64,000 nt of DNA, taken from contig NC_030808.1 in assembly GCF_001704415.2 (NCBI RefSeq), forward strand, positions 131,827,089 through 131,891,088, read 5' to 3'. Shown one piece after another: positions 12,396 to 22,806 of the stretch. Position numbers and translations under genes: made by a program. This DNA comes from Capra hircus. Lineage: Eukaryota > Chordata > Mammalia > Artiodactyla > Bovidae. The notes beneath the pieces are model-generated. The model was given only the letters and a program-made list of their open reading frames with translations, ran no database searches and was not told where the DNA came from. The number at the start of each line of letters is the position of its first letter. Positions within the stretch are counted from its first letter, which is position 1.

Positions 12396-12609
12396 GCTTT
12401 CCTCATAGCTCAGTGAGTAAAAAATCTGCCTGCAATGCGGGAGACCTGGGTTCGATTCCTGGGTTGGGAAGATCCCCCCTGGAGAAGGAAATGGCAATCC
12501 ACTCCAGTATTCTTGCCTGGAAAATCCCATGGACAGAGGAGCCTGGCGGGCTACAGTCCATGGGGTTGCAAGAGTCAGACACTATTTAGCAACTAAACCA
12601 CCATCAATA
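12396..12609 (+). mobile_element. Bov-tA SINE with 9-bp target duplication
   Basis: tRNA-like head (GGTTCGATTCC near 12450), Bov-A body, and a TTGTTTTGG direct repeat on both sides (12387-12395 and 12610-12618). Confidence 0.93.
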
Positions 12610-13348
12610 TTGTTTTGGCTGAAAAGAAAACCCGGTTTCACATAAATGCATAGCTGGAAAAAGGGAAAGAGTATTTTAAAAGTGTTTTCAGATAACTGCG
12701 GATTCTTTTTTGGTACTATACCAAAACATGACAGCGGTAGAGTTTCTTAAAGACTAGTTTCCAATGTGGAATCTAAAACTTTATCAGTGAACTTTTCCAT
12801 ATTGTTTTAAATATTAAAAATCATTGGCCCAAGTATTTTTAATTTCAGGAATGATGAGTGTAAATAAGCCTGCTGCAAACCCTCTCTCCAACTGATCACA
12901 ACTAAAATCTCCATGAAAAAAATGCAAAGAATCAGCTACCTAAGGACTCTGAGTATACAACAGGTGGCTTGAAGAGGAAAATCAACTTGTAAAAAAGATC
13001 AATACATAAATTTCTCTTTAAATACGTAAATTTCCTTTGAAATTTGACTGAACAATAAATTTTCTTTTGGTCACCCCACCACACACACTTTATTTCTTAG
13101 CTTTGACATAGAATTAAGTGGAACAGGAAATTGTGTAGCAGGTACAATAAGGAAAAACTTCATATGGAAAAGATGCTCACCTAGCCAAAGCACTGGGGGA
13201 AAAGACTCTTGAAAGCCAGAGTGGGTAAATTCAGTCCCTGAGGCTGTTTTCTTTTCCTCCTCTCCCAGCCCTGTCCCAAGGCCAGCAATAGTGCATCTCC
13301 ATTACTGCCACAACGGTGGAGATAGCATATATATTAAGACCGCGAGAG
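12610..13348. other. Intron 1, nothing recognised
   Basis: Unassigned sequence between two SINEs with no coding signal. Confidence 0.5.
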
Positions 13349-13483
13349 GGGACTTCCCTGGCAGCCCAGTGGTTAAGACTGCGCTCCCAATGCAGGGAAC
13401 GTGGGTTTGAGTCCTGGTCATGGAACTAGCTTCCCACGTGCTGTGTGGCACAACCAAAAAAGAAATAATTTTTCTTAAAAAAG
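13349..13483 (+). mobile_element. CHR/SINE2 tRNA-Glu-type SINE, short form
   Basis: Starts GGGGACTTCCCTGGCAGCCC, has a tRNA-like B box (GGTTTGAGTCC) and ends in 'gtgtggcacaacc' plus an A-rich tail. No Bov-A body. Confidence 0.85.
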
Positions 13484-13587
13484 AACCCATAGGGACGGGA
13501 CACCTATGCTTTCTCGAACCACTTCACCCTGAAGGCAGGCACAGTTGTGCCCAAAACTGAGCAACAACACAGGAGACTGAAACTGTA

Positions 13588-13976
13588 CGTGTTGCTGTTC
13601 AGTCACTACGTCGTGTCCTACTCTTCGAGACTCCATGGACTGCAGCACACCAGGCTTCCCTGTCCCCTGCTCTATCTCCCTGAGTTTGTTCAAACTCATG
13701 TCCACTGAGTCGGTGATGCCAACCAACCATCTAATCCTCTGTCATTCCTGTCTCCTCTTGCCTTCAATCTTTCACAGCATCAGGGTGTTTTCCAATGAGT
13801 CAGCTCTTCACATCTGATGGCCAAAGTGTTAGAGCTTCAGCATCACTCCTTCCAATGAATATTCAGGGCTGATTTCCTTGAGGATTGAATGGTTTGATCT
13901 CCTTGCTGTCCAAAGGACTCGCAAGAGTCTTCTCCAGCATCACAATTCGAAAGCATCAATTCTTCAGTGCTCAGAC
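13588..13976 (-). mobile_element. BovB 3'-end fragment
   Basis: Reverse complement of the BovB 3' coding end, diverged, with an indel in the 'gtcattcctgtctcctcttgcc' stretch. Stops mid-element at about 13976. Confidence 0.92.
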
Positions 13977-14950
13977 GTCTAATAAGAGAATCCAACTTTT
14001 CTGGCTACAGGAACTGGAGAATATGGGGAAAACGCCCATGAAAGAAGAGGAGAAGAATGTAATCTATGACAAAGACTTCCTCGACCAAATTCTAGTCAGG
14101 TTCCTCTGAACCCTCTTCTTGACTAGGCCTCAAACTTGATCTATAAAAACTGCAGACTCTCAGCACAAATGCTTTGTCATAAATGACTTCTCACACTAAC
14201 AGACTTGAACAAACACTAGGACAGTTTCCAACAACTTATGGTTCCATCCCTAAGATGACTCCTCCAGCCCCCTTAATTTCCTGCCTGAGAAAGTTCAGTG
14301 TTGCCAGAAGAATTTACTGTTTGTTCCAGCTAAAACTGGATGATAGGCCCCTGAAATCCCTCTTCGGGCAGTTACTTTAGAAAGCTTGCCATTATAAATA
14401 CCTCTTCTGCCGCCTTGAGATAATAATTGTCTACCACCTAAAACTGCCTTTTCAAGAACCGTAGAGCAATCTGTTTAAAATACATTCAAGAAGATAATTC
14501 TCATTCTTGTTTCCAAAACCTGTAGGAAGATAGGGACTTAACTTTGGTGGGTGCCTTGCTCTAACTTGGGCTTCCCTGGTGGCCCACTTCAGTATTCTGG
14601 CCTGGAGAATTCCATGGACAGAGGAGGCTGGTGGGCTACAGTCCAAAGGGTTGCAAAGAGTCGAACACAACTGAGAGACTCACTTAGCGCTAAAACCTGC
14701 ACCACTGCCTCTGTTATAAAAGAAGTTTATTTCTCCTCTGGCTAAGTAACAATTACAAATCCAGGTTCCCCTCGGCATATGGACCAACCCCACTTAACAC
14801 CACTGGATGCCTTTCCCTTAGCACACTCCAGTTTCTAAAAAGCCTCCTGCCTTTTGTTTTGACAAAGTTGAATTCTCTCTTCCCTATTGTAATATTTACT
14901 GAATAAAAGCTATCCTTAACACTTCAACTAGTATTGAGCTTGTGAATCTT
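13977..14950 (+). mobile_element. Putative ancient LTR of an endogenous retrovirus
   Basis: Non-coding block with an LTR-like layout on the plus strand: a TATA-like TCTATAAAAACTG near 14140 and a polyadenylation-type GAATAAAAGC near 14900 followed by a short R-like end. It is interrupted by a Bov-tA at 14568-14685. I cannot name the family. Ends are not defined by a target duplication, and another old repeat type is possible. Confidence 0.35.
14568..14685 (+). mobile_element. Bov-tA SINE with large internal deletion
   Basis: The first 15 or so bases of the tRNA head (GGGCTTCCCTGGTGG) run directly into the Bov-A body (cccacttcagtattc). The rest of the head, including the B box, is missing. 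Confidence 0.88.
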
Positions 14951-15229
14951 TAATATCTATAATTCTAGTTACGAACAAACCTAAGTACTAAACCTCCACC
15001 AAGCTGAACGTTCATGGAATTTCCAAACAAGTATTACAAAAGCACTGAGAACTGACATACAAAATAAATGCCGCCCGAGCCCAGTCCATCTGTGACCGGT
15101 GCATACAGCAAACAGATGCAATCAGTACAGCAAAGGTTTAGAAACTAAAACTGATATTAGAACTACTGTCCATAAAAAACAAGTAAAAACTGCTCTGAAC
15201 CTAATCAGATTGACGCCTGCTTAAACAAC

Positions 15230-15589
15230 AGCAAATTCTCCAAAGAATTTTAACAGGATCCAAATTCTCACAACATAATACTCAAAATGTCCAGTATATA
15301 ACCCCAAATTACCCAACATACCAAGAAGCAGGAAAATTTGGCGGAAAATTGGAAGAAAAGGACAACCAATAGATGCCAACCAATAAATAACCCAGAGGTT
15401 GGACTTATCAAAAATCTTAAGGTAGCCAATATAATCATGTTCCATTAGTAAAGGTAAACACTCAAATGGAAAATAAATCTCAGAAGCTGCTATTAAATAG
15501 AATCAAATGTAAATTTTAGAATTAAAAAATCACAATATTTGAAATAAAAACCTGACTTGATAGAATGCAGAATCAAGATGGCAGATGTA
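15230..15589 (+). mobile_element. Old L1/HAL1-like element, segment 1 (ORF1 region)
   Basis: Diverged L1 ORF1-type text (agcaggaaaatttgg..., ataaataacccagaggttggactta...) runs up to the MLT1 insertion. The left boundary is uncertain. Confidence 0.55.
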
Positions 15590-16047
15590 TTCATTTTCTA
15601 TGACTGCTGTAACAAACTGGGTGGTTTAAAAAAAAAAACAGAAATGTATTCTGTCACAGATCTGAAGGTCTCAATCAAGGATACAATCAAGAAGTCTGAA
15701 ATCAAGGTGCTGACAGAGCTGTACTAGCTGTGAAGGCTCTAGGGAACAACCTGTACTTTGCCTCTTTCAGCTTTTGGTGGCTGTGAACATTCCTTGTGAC
15801 TGCATCACTCTGCCCCTGCAGTTATAATGCCTCCTCCCGTTCTGTCTAGCAGATCTCCCTCTGCCTCACTCTTATAAGCATACTTGTCATGGGATTTACA
15901 GCTTACCAGATAATCCAGGAATTTATCCTCCTCTCAAAATTCTCAAATTAATCACACCAGTTTATCATATAAGGTAATATTCACAAATTCCAGAGTCTAG
16001 GAAATGAACATATCTTTTTAAAGGGTTCCATTCAGCAAAATACCACA
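15590..16047 (-). mobile_element. MLT1-family (ERVL-MaLR) LTR, antisense
   Basis: Reverse-complement MaLR landmarks: 'gactgctgtaacaaactgggtggtttaaa' at the left, 'cttataagcatacttgtcatgggattta' in the middle and 'gaacatatctttttaaagggttccattcagc' at the right. L1 text continues on both sides. Confidence 0.8.
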
Positions 16048-16389
16048 AAGGGAAAACTATGTAAACCAGACAGAACAAATAAAAATTATCCAACCTGAAG
16101 AACGGAGAGGGGAAAATATTTCTGAAAAAGAAAAAAACAGGGCTTCAGGGACTAATGGGACAATCCCAAAAAAGCTACTCATGTCTTTGAAAACCCTAAA
16201 GAAAAGCTATTGGTACAAAAAAAAAAAAATACTTGGAAGAAACAGTAGTTGAAACTTTCCAAAAGTTAGCAAAAATCAAGAACTTATAGATTCAAGAAAA
16301 TAAGCAAACCCAAACAGGATAAATTCAAATTATGTCCAAGCCCATCATAATCTAACTGCTAAAAACAATAAATTTAAAAAAAAAATCAA
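16048..16389 (+). mobile_element. Old L1/HAL1-like element, segment 2
   Basis: L1 ORF1-type text resumes (aaaaattatccaacctgaagaacgg..., gcccatcataatctaactgctaaaaac) between the MLT1 and MER5A insertions. Confidence 0.65.
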
Positions 16390-16578
16390 CTGTGGGATAT
16401 TTTACATCCCTGGGGATATGTTACAATGTCCAGAGTCATTTTTTATTATCACTGTGTGGGTCGGGGTGCTAATGGGTATAGGCTAGAGATACTGCTAAAC
16501 ATCCTATGATGAACAGGATAGGACTCCACAACAAGAAAATATCCTGTCCAAAGTACTAAAGTTGAAAAATCCTGATAT
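16390..16578 (+). mobile_element. MER5A-like hAT-Charlie nonautonomous element
   Basis: Matches the MER5A pattern (ccctggggatatgttacaatgtc..., gagatactgctaaacatcctat..., ggactccacaacaa...). Terminal repeats are decayed. Confidence 0.75.
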
Positions 16579-17137
16579 AGGGAGCAATTTGAATGAAATG
16601 ACTTTTCATCAGAAACCATGAACTGTATCTAAAGACACTGGAAGAAAACAACTGAAAATTCAGAATTCTATATTCAGTGAAAATATCCTTCAGGAATGAA
16701 ATGAAATAAATATATTCTCAGATGAAGCAAAATATTATTTTGTTGCCAACACTCTAGCTCTAAAAGAAATGTAAAAGAAGTTTCAAGGCTAAAACTAGTA
16801 AAAAAAAAAAAAAATTGTATCAGAGGGAAACAAAACTTCAGGAATGTTGGAGGAGCAATGAAAATGGGAACTATCCCTAGGTGAATGTAAGAAGATTAAT
16901 TTTCATCTCTTAAGATCTTCAAAATATACACAGCTCTTGAAAGGGAATACTGTAACATTTACATGGGGGGAGCTTTCAACCTATATATGTACAATTCATA
17001 TGACAATCATCATGTAAGTGGATAGGGCAATGGAACCTAAACAGATATTAAGCCTTTATGTTCTAGCTTAAGTTGTAAAATAGAAACTTAAAAGATATAT
17101 GAGGAGGTGAGAGGGTGGTGGCGGGGGGAAGAAGGAG
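16579..17137 (+). mobile_element. Old L1/HAL1-like element, segment 3
   Basis: L1 text continues (tcatcagaaaccatgaactg..., cagaattctatattcagtgaaaatatcc...). It includes A runs at about 16799-16814. Confidence 0.6.
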
Positions 17138-17336
17138 TAAAAGTGTTAGTCACTCAGTCACATTCAAGTCTGCAACCCCATGAACTGTAAGAGCCCACCA
17201 GACTCCTCTGTCCATGGACTTCTCCAGGTAAGAATACTGAAGTGGGTAGCCATTTCCTTCTCCAGAGAATCTTCCTGACCCACGTGGGTCTCTTGCATTG
17301 CAGATAGATTCCTTACCAACTGAGCCACCAGGAAAG
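17138..17336 (-). mobile_element. Bov-tA SINE, antisense
   Basis: Bov-A body in reverse (gcaaccccatgaactg..., agccatttccttctcc) followed by the reversed tRNA head ending 'gagccaccaggaaa'. Inserted in the old L1. Confidence 0.92.
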
Positions 17337-17783
17337 TATAATGTTTAATTTAATATATTATACTTATATTTAATAATGTGGGGAAAATTAAATATTAAAT
17401 ATATGGTATATTATTTAGAACATACTACTAAAAAGTCTTTACAGCAACTACTAAAAAGAGGGACAAAGAGATACAGCCAAAAACTGATACATTAAAACAG
17501 ATATTTAAAAAATACTCAATCCAAAAGAAGGAAAAGGAAAAATGGGAACAAAAAACACAAGAAACAAACAGTAACAAATATTAAAACTCAAATGTATCAA
17601 TAATTATATAAATGACCTGCAAGATTAAATTAACAAATAAGACCCAACTGTTACCAAAAATCCATTTTAAATATGATGCTATATAGGTTAAAAGTAAAAG
17701 GATCAAGCATGTATTATTTCAAAAGAAAGCTGTAGTGGCTGTATTAATATCTAACCACATAGATTTCAGAATGAAAATTACCA
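17337..17783 (+). mobile_element. Old L1 element, segment 4 (start of ORF2)
   Basis: The 'ttaacaaataagacccaactgtt', 'aggttaaaagtaaaaggat' and 'gctgtagtggctgtattaatatc' blocks match the endonuclease part of L1 ORF2. An AT-rich patch occupies 17340-17420. Confidence 0.7.
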
Positions 17784-17905
17784 GGGGCTTCCCAGGTAGC
17801 TCAGAGGCAAAGAATCCACCTGCCAATGCAGGAGATGTGGGTTCGATCTCTGGGTCTGGAAGACACCATGGAGAAAGTAATGGGAACCCGCTCTAATATT
17901 CTGTA
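17784..17905 (+). mobile_element. Bov-tA SINE, 3' truncated at a BovB junction
   Basis: Complete tRNA head (GGGCTTCCCAGGTAGC..., GGTTCGATCTC) with only the first part of the Bov-A body; about 17900 it passes directly into BovB coding text. Confidence 0.88.
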
Positions 17906-19010
17906 GATCTGGTAGACAGAGTGCCTGAAGAACTATGGACAGAGATTTGTAACACTGTACAGGACTCAGTGACCAAAACCATCCCAAAGAAAAAGAAATG
18001 CATGAAGGCAAAATGTCTGTCTCCTGAGAAACCTGTATGCAGGTCAAGAAGCAACAATTACAACCAGACACGGAACAACAGACTGGTTCAAAATTGGGAT
18101 AGGAGTAAGACATGGCTGTATACTGACACCCTACTTATTTAACTTACATGCAGAGTACATCAAACAAAATGCTGGGCTGGATGAATCACAAGCTGGAATC
18201 AAGACTGCTGGAAGACGTATCAATAACCTCAGATATGTAGATAATACCACTCTAATGGCAGACGGTGAAAAGGAACTAAAGAGCCTCTTGATGAGAGTGA
18301 AAGAAAAGAGTAAAAAAGCTGGCTTAAAACTCAACATTCAAAAAATGAAGATCATGGCATCCAGTCCCATCACTGCATGACAAATAGATGGGGAAACAAT
18401 GGGAAACAGTGACAGAGTTTATTTTCTTGGGCTCCAAACAAAATCACTATGAATGGTGACTGCAGCCATGAAATTAAGACGCTTGCTCCTTGGAAAAAAA
18501 GCTATGACAAACCTACACAGCATACTAAAAAACAAAGATGTCACTTTGCCAACAAAGGTCTATACAGGCAAAGGTATGGTTTTTCCAGTCATGTATGGAT
18601 GTGAGAGTTGGACCATAAAGAAGGCTGAGTGCCGAAGAACTGATTCCTTCCAACTGTGGTACTGGGGAACACTCTTGAGAGTCCCTTGGGCTGCCTGCAA
18701 GATTAAACCAGTCAATTCTGAAAGAAATCAACTCTGAATATGCATTGGAAGGACTGATGATGAACCTGAAGCTCCAATAGTTTGGCCACTTGATGTGAAG
18801 AGCCGACTCACTGGAAAAGCCCCTGATGCTGGGAAAAGATTGAAGGCAAAAGGAGAAAAGGGTGGCAGAGGATGAGTTGGTTAGATACCATCACTGACTC
18901 AATGGACATAAATCTGAGCAAACTTCAGGAGATGGTGAAGGACAGGGAAGCCGTGTGTGCTACAGTCCATGGGGTCGCAAAGAGTTGGACATCACTCAGC
19001 AACTGAACAA
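17906..19010 (+). mobile_element. BovB LINE with internal deletion
   Basis: Begins with early BovB ORF text (tggtagacagagtgcctgaag), then jumps near 18022 to the RT region (gaaacctgtatgcaggtcaag) and continues to the 3' end (gtcgcaaagagttggac...). Many stops and indels. The YADD codons are altered here (atatgtagataataccact near 18232). Confidence 0.93.
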
Positions 19011-19576
19011 CAGCAAAACAAGAGTTCCAAAGTACATGAAGCTAAAACTACTAAAACTGAAAGAAGTAAAGAAATTCACCATTTTTCTTGGGGACTGTAA
19101 CAGTACTCTTGATAATACATAAAACAAGTAGACAGAAAAGCAGCAAAGATACAGAAGATCTAAACATCAGCCCTCTGAATCTAATTGAAAATTATACTCA
19201 ACAACATATGTACAAATCTTTCAAGTACACCAAAACAGACCATATACTGGACCATAAAACAAACCTTAATAAATGTAAAATAACCGAAATCACATAGCAT
19301 ATGTTCCCTGACCATGAAAGAATTAAACTAGAAATCACAACAGAAAGGTAACTGGAAAATCTCTAAATATTTGGAAATTAAACAACACAATTCTAAATAA
19401 TTCATGCACCAAAGGGTCTTCTCAAAAGAAACTAGAAAATATTTTGAACTGAATGAATATGAAAACACAACAAATGAAAATTTGCTGGATGAAGCTAAAG
19501 CACTGCTTGGAAGGAAATTTACAGCATTAAAATACTATTACAAGACGTATGAAAAGAAGATCTCAAATCAATAATA
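19011..19576 (+). mobile_element. Old L1 element, segment 5 (ORF2)
   Basis: The L1 ORF2 frame resumes after the BovB block; 'agttccaaagtacatgaagc', 'aagtagacagaaaagcagc' and 'ataaaacaaaccttaataaatg' are landmarks. Confidence 0.85.
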
Positions 19577-19798
19577 TACGCTTCCCTGGTGGCTCAGACG
19601 GTAAAGTGTCTGCCTGCAGTGTGGGAGACCCGGGTTCAATCCCTGGGTTGGGAAGACACCCTGGAGAAGGAAATGGCAACCCACTCCAGTACTCTTGCCT
19701 GGAAAATTTCGTGGACTGAGGAGCCCAGTAGGCTACAGTCCATGGGGTTGCAGAGAGTCAGACACTTCACTTCAGCAACTTCACTTCACTTCATGCTT
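19577..19798 (+). mobile_element. Bov-tA SINE
   Basis: Full tRNA head (GGTTCAATCCC) and Bov-A body ending in a CACTTCA-rich tail near 19765-19795. Inserted in L1. Confidence 0.93.
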
Positions 19799-19901
19799 CC
19801 ACACTAAGAAACTAGAAAAAGAAGAACACACTAAACCCAAAGGAAACAGAACAACTTAATAATGGTCAGAAATCAATGAAACTGAAACAAAATATAAATG
19901 A
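19799..19901 (+). mobile_element. Old L1 element, segment 6
   Basis: Short ORF2 stretch (ctagaaaaagaagaacacactaaacccaaagg) between two SINEs. Confidence 0.75.
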
Positions 19902-20068
19902 ATGTGGGAGACTTGGGTTCAATCCCTGTGTCGGGAAGATCCTCCTGGAGGAGGAAATGGAAACCCACTCTAGTATTCTTGCCTAGAGAATCCCATGGAC
20001 AGAGAAGTCTGGCGGGCTACAGTCCATGAGGTCGCAAAGAGTCAAATACGACTGAGCGACTAACAATT
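19902..20068 (+). mobile_element. Bov-tA SINE, 5' truncated
   Basis: Begins within the tRNA head just before the B box (gggttcaatcc) and continues through the Bov-A body to 'gactgagcgactaac'. Confidence 0.92.
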
Positions 20069-20160
20069 ACTCTGAAACCAAAAGGACGTTCTTTGAAATG
20101 ATCAAGAAAATCATCCTCTCTCAAGCAAGAATGACCAAGAAGACAACTTGTTCGTGTCTT
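20069..20160 (+). mobile_element. Old L1 element, segment 7
   Basis: The 'gaaaccaaaaggacgttctttg' text followed by 'atgatcaagaaaat' matches L1 ORF2 (aaaccaaaagctggttctttg type). Then similarity is lost. Confidence 0.55.
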
Positions 20161-20867
20161 ATTGTTCAGTGGAAGGTAGAACTTTTGAGGATGAAGCTGA
20201 ACTATTTGGCTGACACTATTTCCAAACAATGTGCAGAAGCAGCAGTATGGCTTCCCTTGAATGCTAATACTAAAATGCAAGTAGAGAAATAAAGATAGAA
20301 TTGTTCTCTTGTCAAGTGGTAAACAGAAATTTAAATATTAAGTTGAAAAACTCTCTGCCTATATATACTAGAAAAAATGAGAAAGCACTATGTTCAGAAC
20401 AGAACACTAAGGCTGTGGCCAAGGACCCCTTGATAAAGAGATTAGTACGGTTGTAAAATTAGACTTAATTAGACACCCAAGCAGGAAACAGCCAATCTGA
20501 ACTGGAAGTAGAAGACAGATTGTCAGTTTTCTTAGAAGACTTTTACATGGTGGGACCACAAACCTATTCAGTTGGGAACCCAGGATATTCTTCAAGACAT
20601 GAGAACAAGGACCCCAAAGGCGATTCTGAAATCATGAAGGCTGCCTCCCCAGTTTCCAAAGTGGAGGCTATTACCTGGGGTCTCAACAGACCTGACAAGA
20701 CTCCCAGCCCAAAGCCATGGGGGCCAGGCCAGTAGAACCACTAGTATGTGAGGTCTCATACACTAAATTATTATTTAATAATAAATGCTTTGCCACTGAT
20801 TAAATTAATATATTTAATTAAAAGTTAAATATTTAATATTTAAATGGGAAATTTAAAAAAATATTCT
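20161..20867. other. Unassigned block with a 71-codon frame
   Basis: No repeat is recognised. A plus frame at 20520-20735 has no domain I know. An AT-rich patch spans about 20760-20860. It separates two parts of the old L1, so it may be an unrecognised insertion. Confidence 0.4.
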
Positions 20868-20988
20868 TTTTTCTTTCTGGCCACATTGTACAGTATGTGG
20901 GATCTTAGTTCCCAACCAGGGATTGAACCCGTGCCCCCAGCATTGGAAGCATGGAATCTTAACCACTGGACCACCAGGAAGTTCTAGA
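20868..20988 (-). mobile_element. CHR/SINE2 tRNA-type SINE, antisense
   Basis: Reversed head (gggattgaacccgtg, ccactggaccaccaggaagttc) and a 5' 'ctttctggccacattgtacag' end. No Bov-A body. Confidence 0.87.
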
Positions 20989-21650
20989 CAAAATATCTGA
21001 ACAGATACTTCACCAAAGAAGACATATAGAGAGCACATAAGCATATGAAAATATCTTCAATATCATTAGTTATTACAGAAATGCAAATTAAACCCACAAA
21101 ACGCCATCACTGCACAGCTATTAAATGGCTAAAAAGAGAAAGGAGGTAAGGAAGAAGGAAGGAAGGAAACAAAGGGAAAAAGGGAGCAAGGAAAGCGAGT
21201 GAAACAGAGAAGGAGGAAACACAAAAACTGACAATAATAGGTGTGAATGAGGCTGCAGAGCAGCTTGAATCCATACACTGCTTGTTGGAATGCAAAACAG
21301 CACAGTCACTATGGAAAACAGTCTGGCAGCTTCTTATAGAATTAAACATAACTTACATAGGACACAGCTATCTCACTGAGTCAGACTCAAAAGGCTACAT
21401 ATGACATTCTGGAAATGCAAAACTAATGTGAACAAAGACTAGATCAGTGGCTTTCACAAGTTAATGGCGGGAAGAAAGTAAAACTACAAAGCAAGAAGGA
21501 AATTGTTTTTTCTTGAACAGGTAAAGGAACTGTTCTGTACAAACACTGTGGTGTACATCACTCCAGGTATGTGTCAAATCTCATTTATACCCCAAAGTGT
21601 GAATCCTATTGTACATAAACTAAAATAAATATACAGCAGAAAACATTCGT
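20989..21650 (+). mobile_element. L1 ORF2 end and 3' UTR (probably segment 8 of the old L1)
   Basis: L1 text (acaccaaagaagacatatag-like, 'atgcaaattaaacccac', 'tggaaaacagtctggcagc') leads to a degenerate 3' UTR with 'actaaaataaat' near 21630. It contains a purine-rich insertion-like stretch at 21136-21225. Confidence 0.7.
21136..21225 (+). repeat. Purine-rich (GGAA)-type low-complexity tract
   Basis: About 90 bases of almost pure A/G with repeated GGAAGG units inside an L1. Confidence 0.8.
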
Positions 21651-21872
21651 TAGTTGGCCTTAAATGTAACTATTTTTACTCATATACGGTATTGTATCAT
21701 CACTCAATATACATTCACCAAGTTTTGCAGATCTTCCAAATGCTGACATCTTTGTAACACTGCACTTCAAGCAGTCTCTAGTAATTCCAGAGTGGAAACA
21801 GAAACTGAACATCTCAGTCTAATGAAAACAGTTTGGGCCTTATGAACTCCCTAAAAGGTCCACTTTAGGAAC

Positions 21873-21990
21873 ATTGTTGTTGTTGTTACTGTCGTTCAGT
21901 TGCTAAGTCATGTCTGACTCTTTGTGACCCCACAGACTGTAGCCCATAAGGCTCCTCTGGATTCTTTGCCACTGAGCCACCAGGGAAGCC
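21873..21990 (-). mobile_element. Bov-tA SINE with internal deletion, antisense
   Basis: Reversed Bov-A body (gcccataaggctcctctg) joins directly at about 21959 to the start of the reversed tRNA head (gattctttgccactgagcc). Flanks show a probable CTTTAG-containing duplication (about 21863 and 21992). Confidence 0.88.
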
Positions 21991-22078
21991 CCTTTAGAGA
22001 ACTGCTTATCTAAATGTGGGAATGACATCAAGCCAAACACCTAAAAATAAGTTCTTCCCAACCTACTTTTATAAATTC

Positions 22079-22505
22079 ATTCAGTTCAGTTCAGTCACTC
22101 ATTTGTGTCCGACTCTGCAACCCCACGAATCGCAGCACGCCAGACCTCCCTGTCCATCAACAACTCCCAGAGTTCACCCAAACTCATGTCCATCGAGTTG
22201 GTGATGCCATCCAGCCATCTCATCCTCGGTCGTCCCCTTCTCCTGCCCCCAATCCCTTGCAGCATCAAAGTCTTTTCCAACGAGTCAACTCTTCACATGA
22301 GGTGGCCAGAGTATTGGAGTTTCAGCTTTAGCATCATTCCTTCCAAAGAAATCCCAGGGCTGATCTCCTTCAGAATGGACTGGTTGGATCTCCTTGCAGT
22401 CCAAGGGACTCTCAAGAGTCTTCTCCAACACCACAGTTCAAAAGCATCAATTCTTCGGCGCTCAGCTTTCTTCACAGCAACTCTCACACCCATACATAGT
22501 GATAA
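22079..22505 (-). mobile_element. BovB 3'-end fragment
   Basis: Well-conserved reverse BovB 3' end starting with the ATTCAGTTCAGTTCAG tandem terminus and stopping within the coding part near 'ctcacacccatacatag'. A minus frame at 22293-22508 is BovB-derived. Confidence 0.94.
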
Positions 22506-22588
22506 CATTAAGTCATGTTAACAATCATCTTCTTACTGTGCAGGATAGGGACACAATGAGAGAGGATCATGTTTGCTACATATGTTTG

Positions 22589-22806
22589 AGTGCTCAGTCA
22601 CTTCAGTCACATCCAATCTTTGCAACCCTATGGACTGTGGCCCGCCAGGCTCCTCTGTCCATGAGATTCTACAGGCAAGAATACTGGAGTGGGTTGCCGG
22701 GCCCTCCTCCAGGGAGTCTTCTGGACCTAGGGACTGAACCCGTGTCTCTTTCGTCTCCAGCACAGGCAGGCGGATTCTTTACCACTAGCGCCACCTGGGA
22801 AGCTTC
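22589..22806 (-). mobile_element. Bov-tA SINE, antisense
   Basis: Reversed Bov-A body then reversed tRNA head ending 'cgccacctgggaagcttc'. Confidence 0.93.

Noticed and set aside
12396..12470. tRNA-like A and B boxes (here and in every Bov-tA/CHR copy)
   Set aside because: They are SINE heads, lacking a foldable acceptor stem and anticodon arm of a functional tRNA gene.
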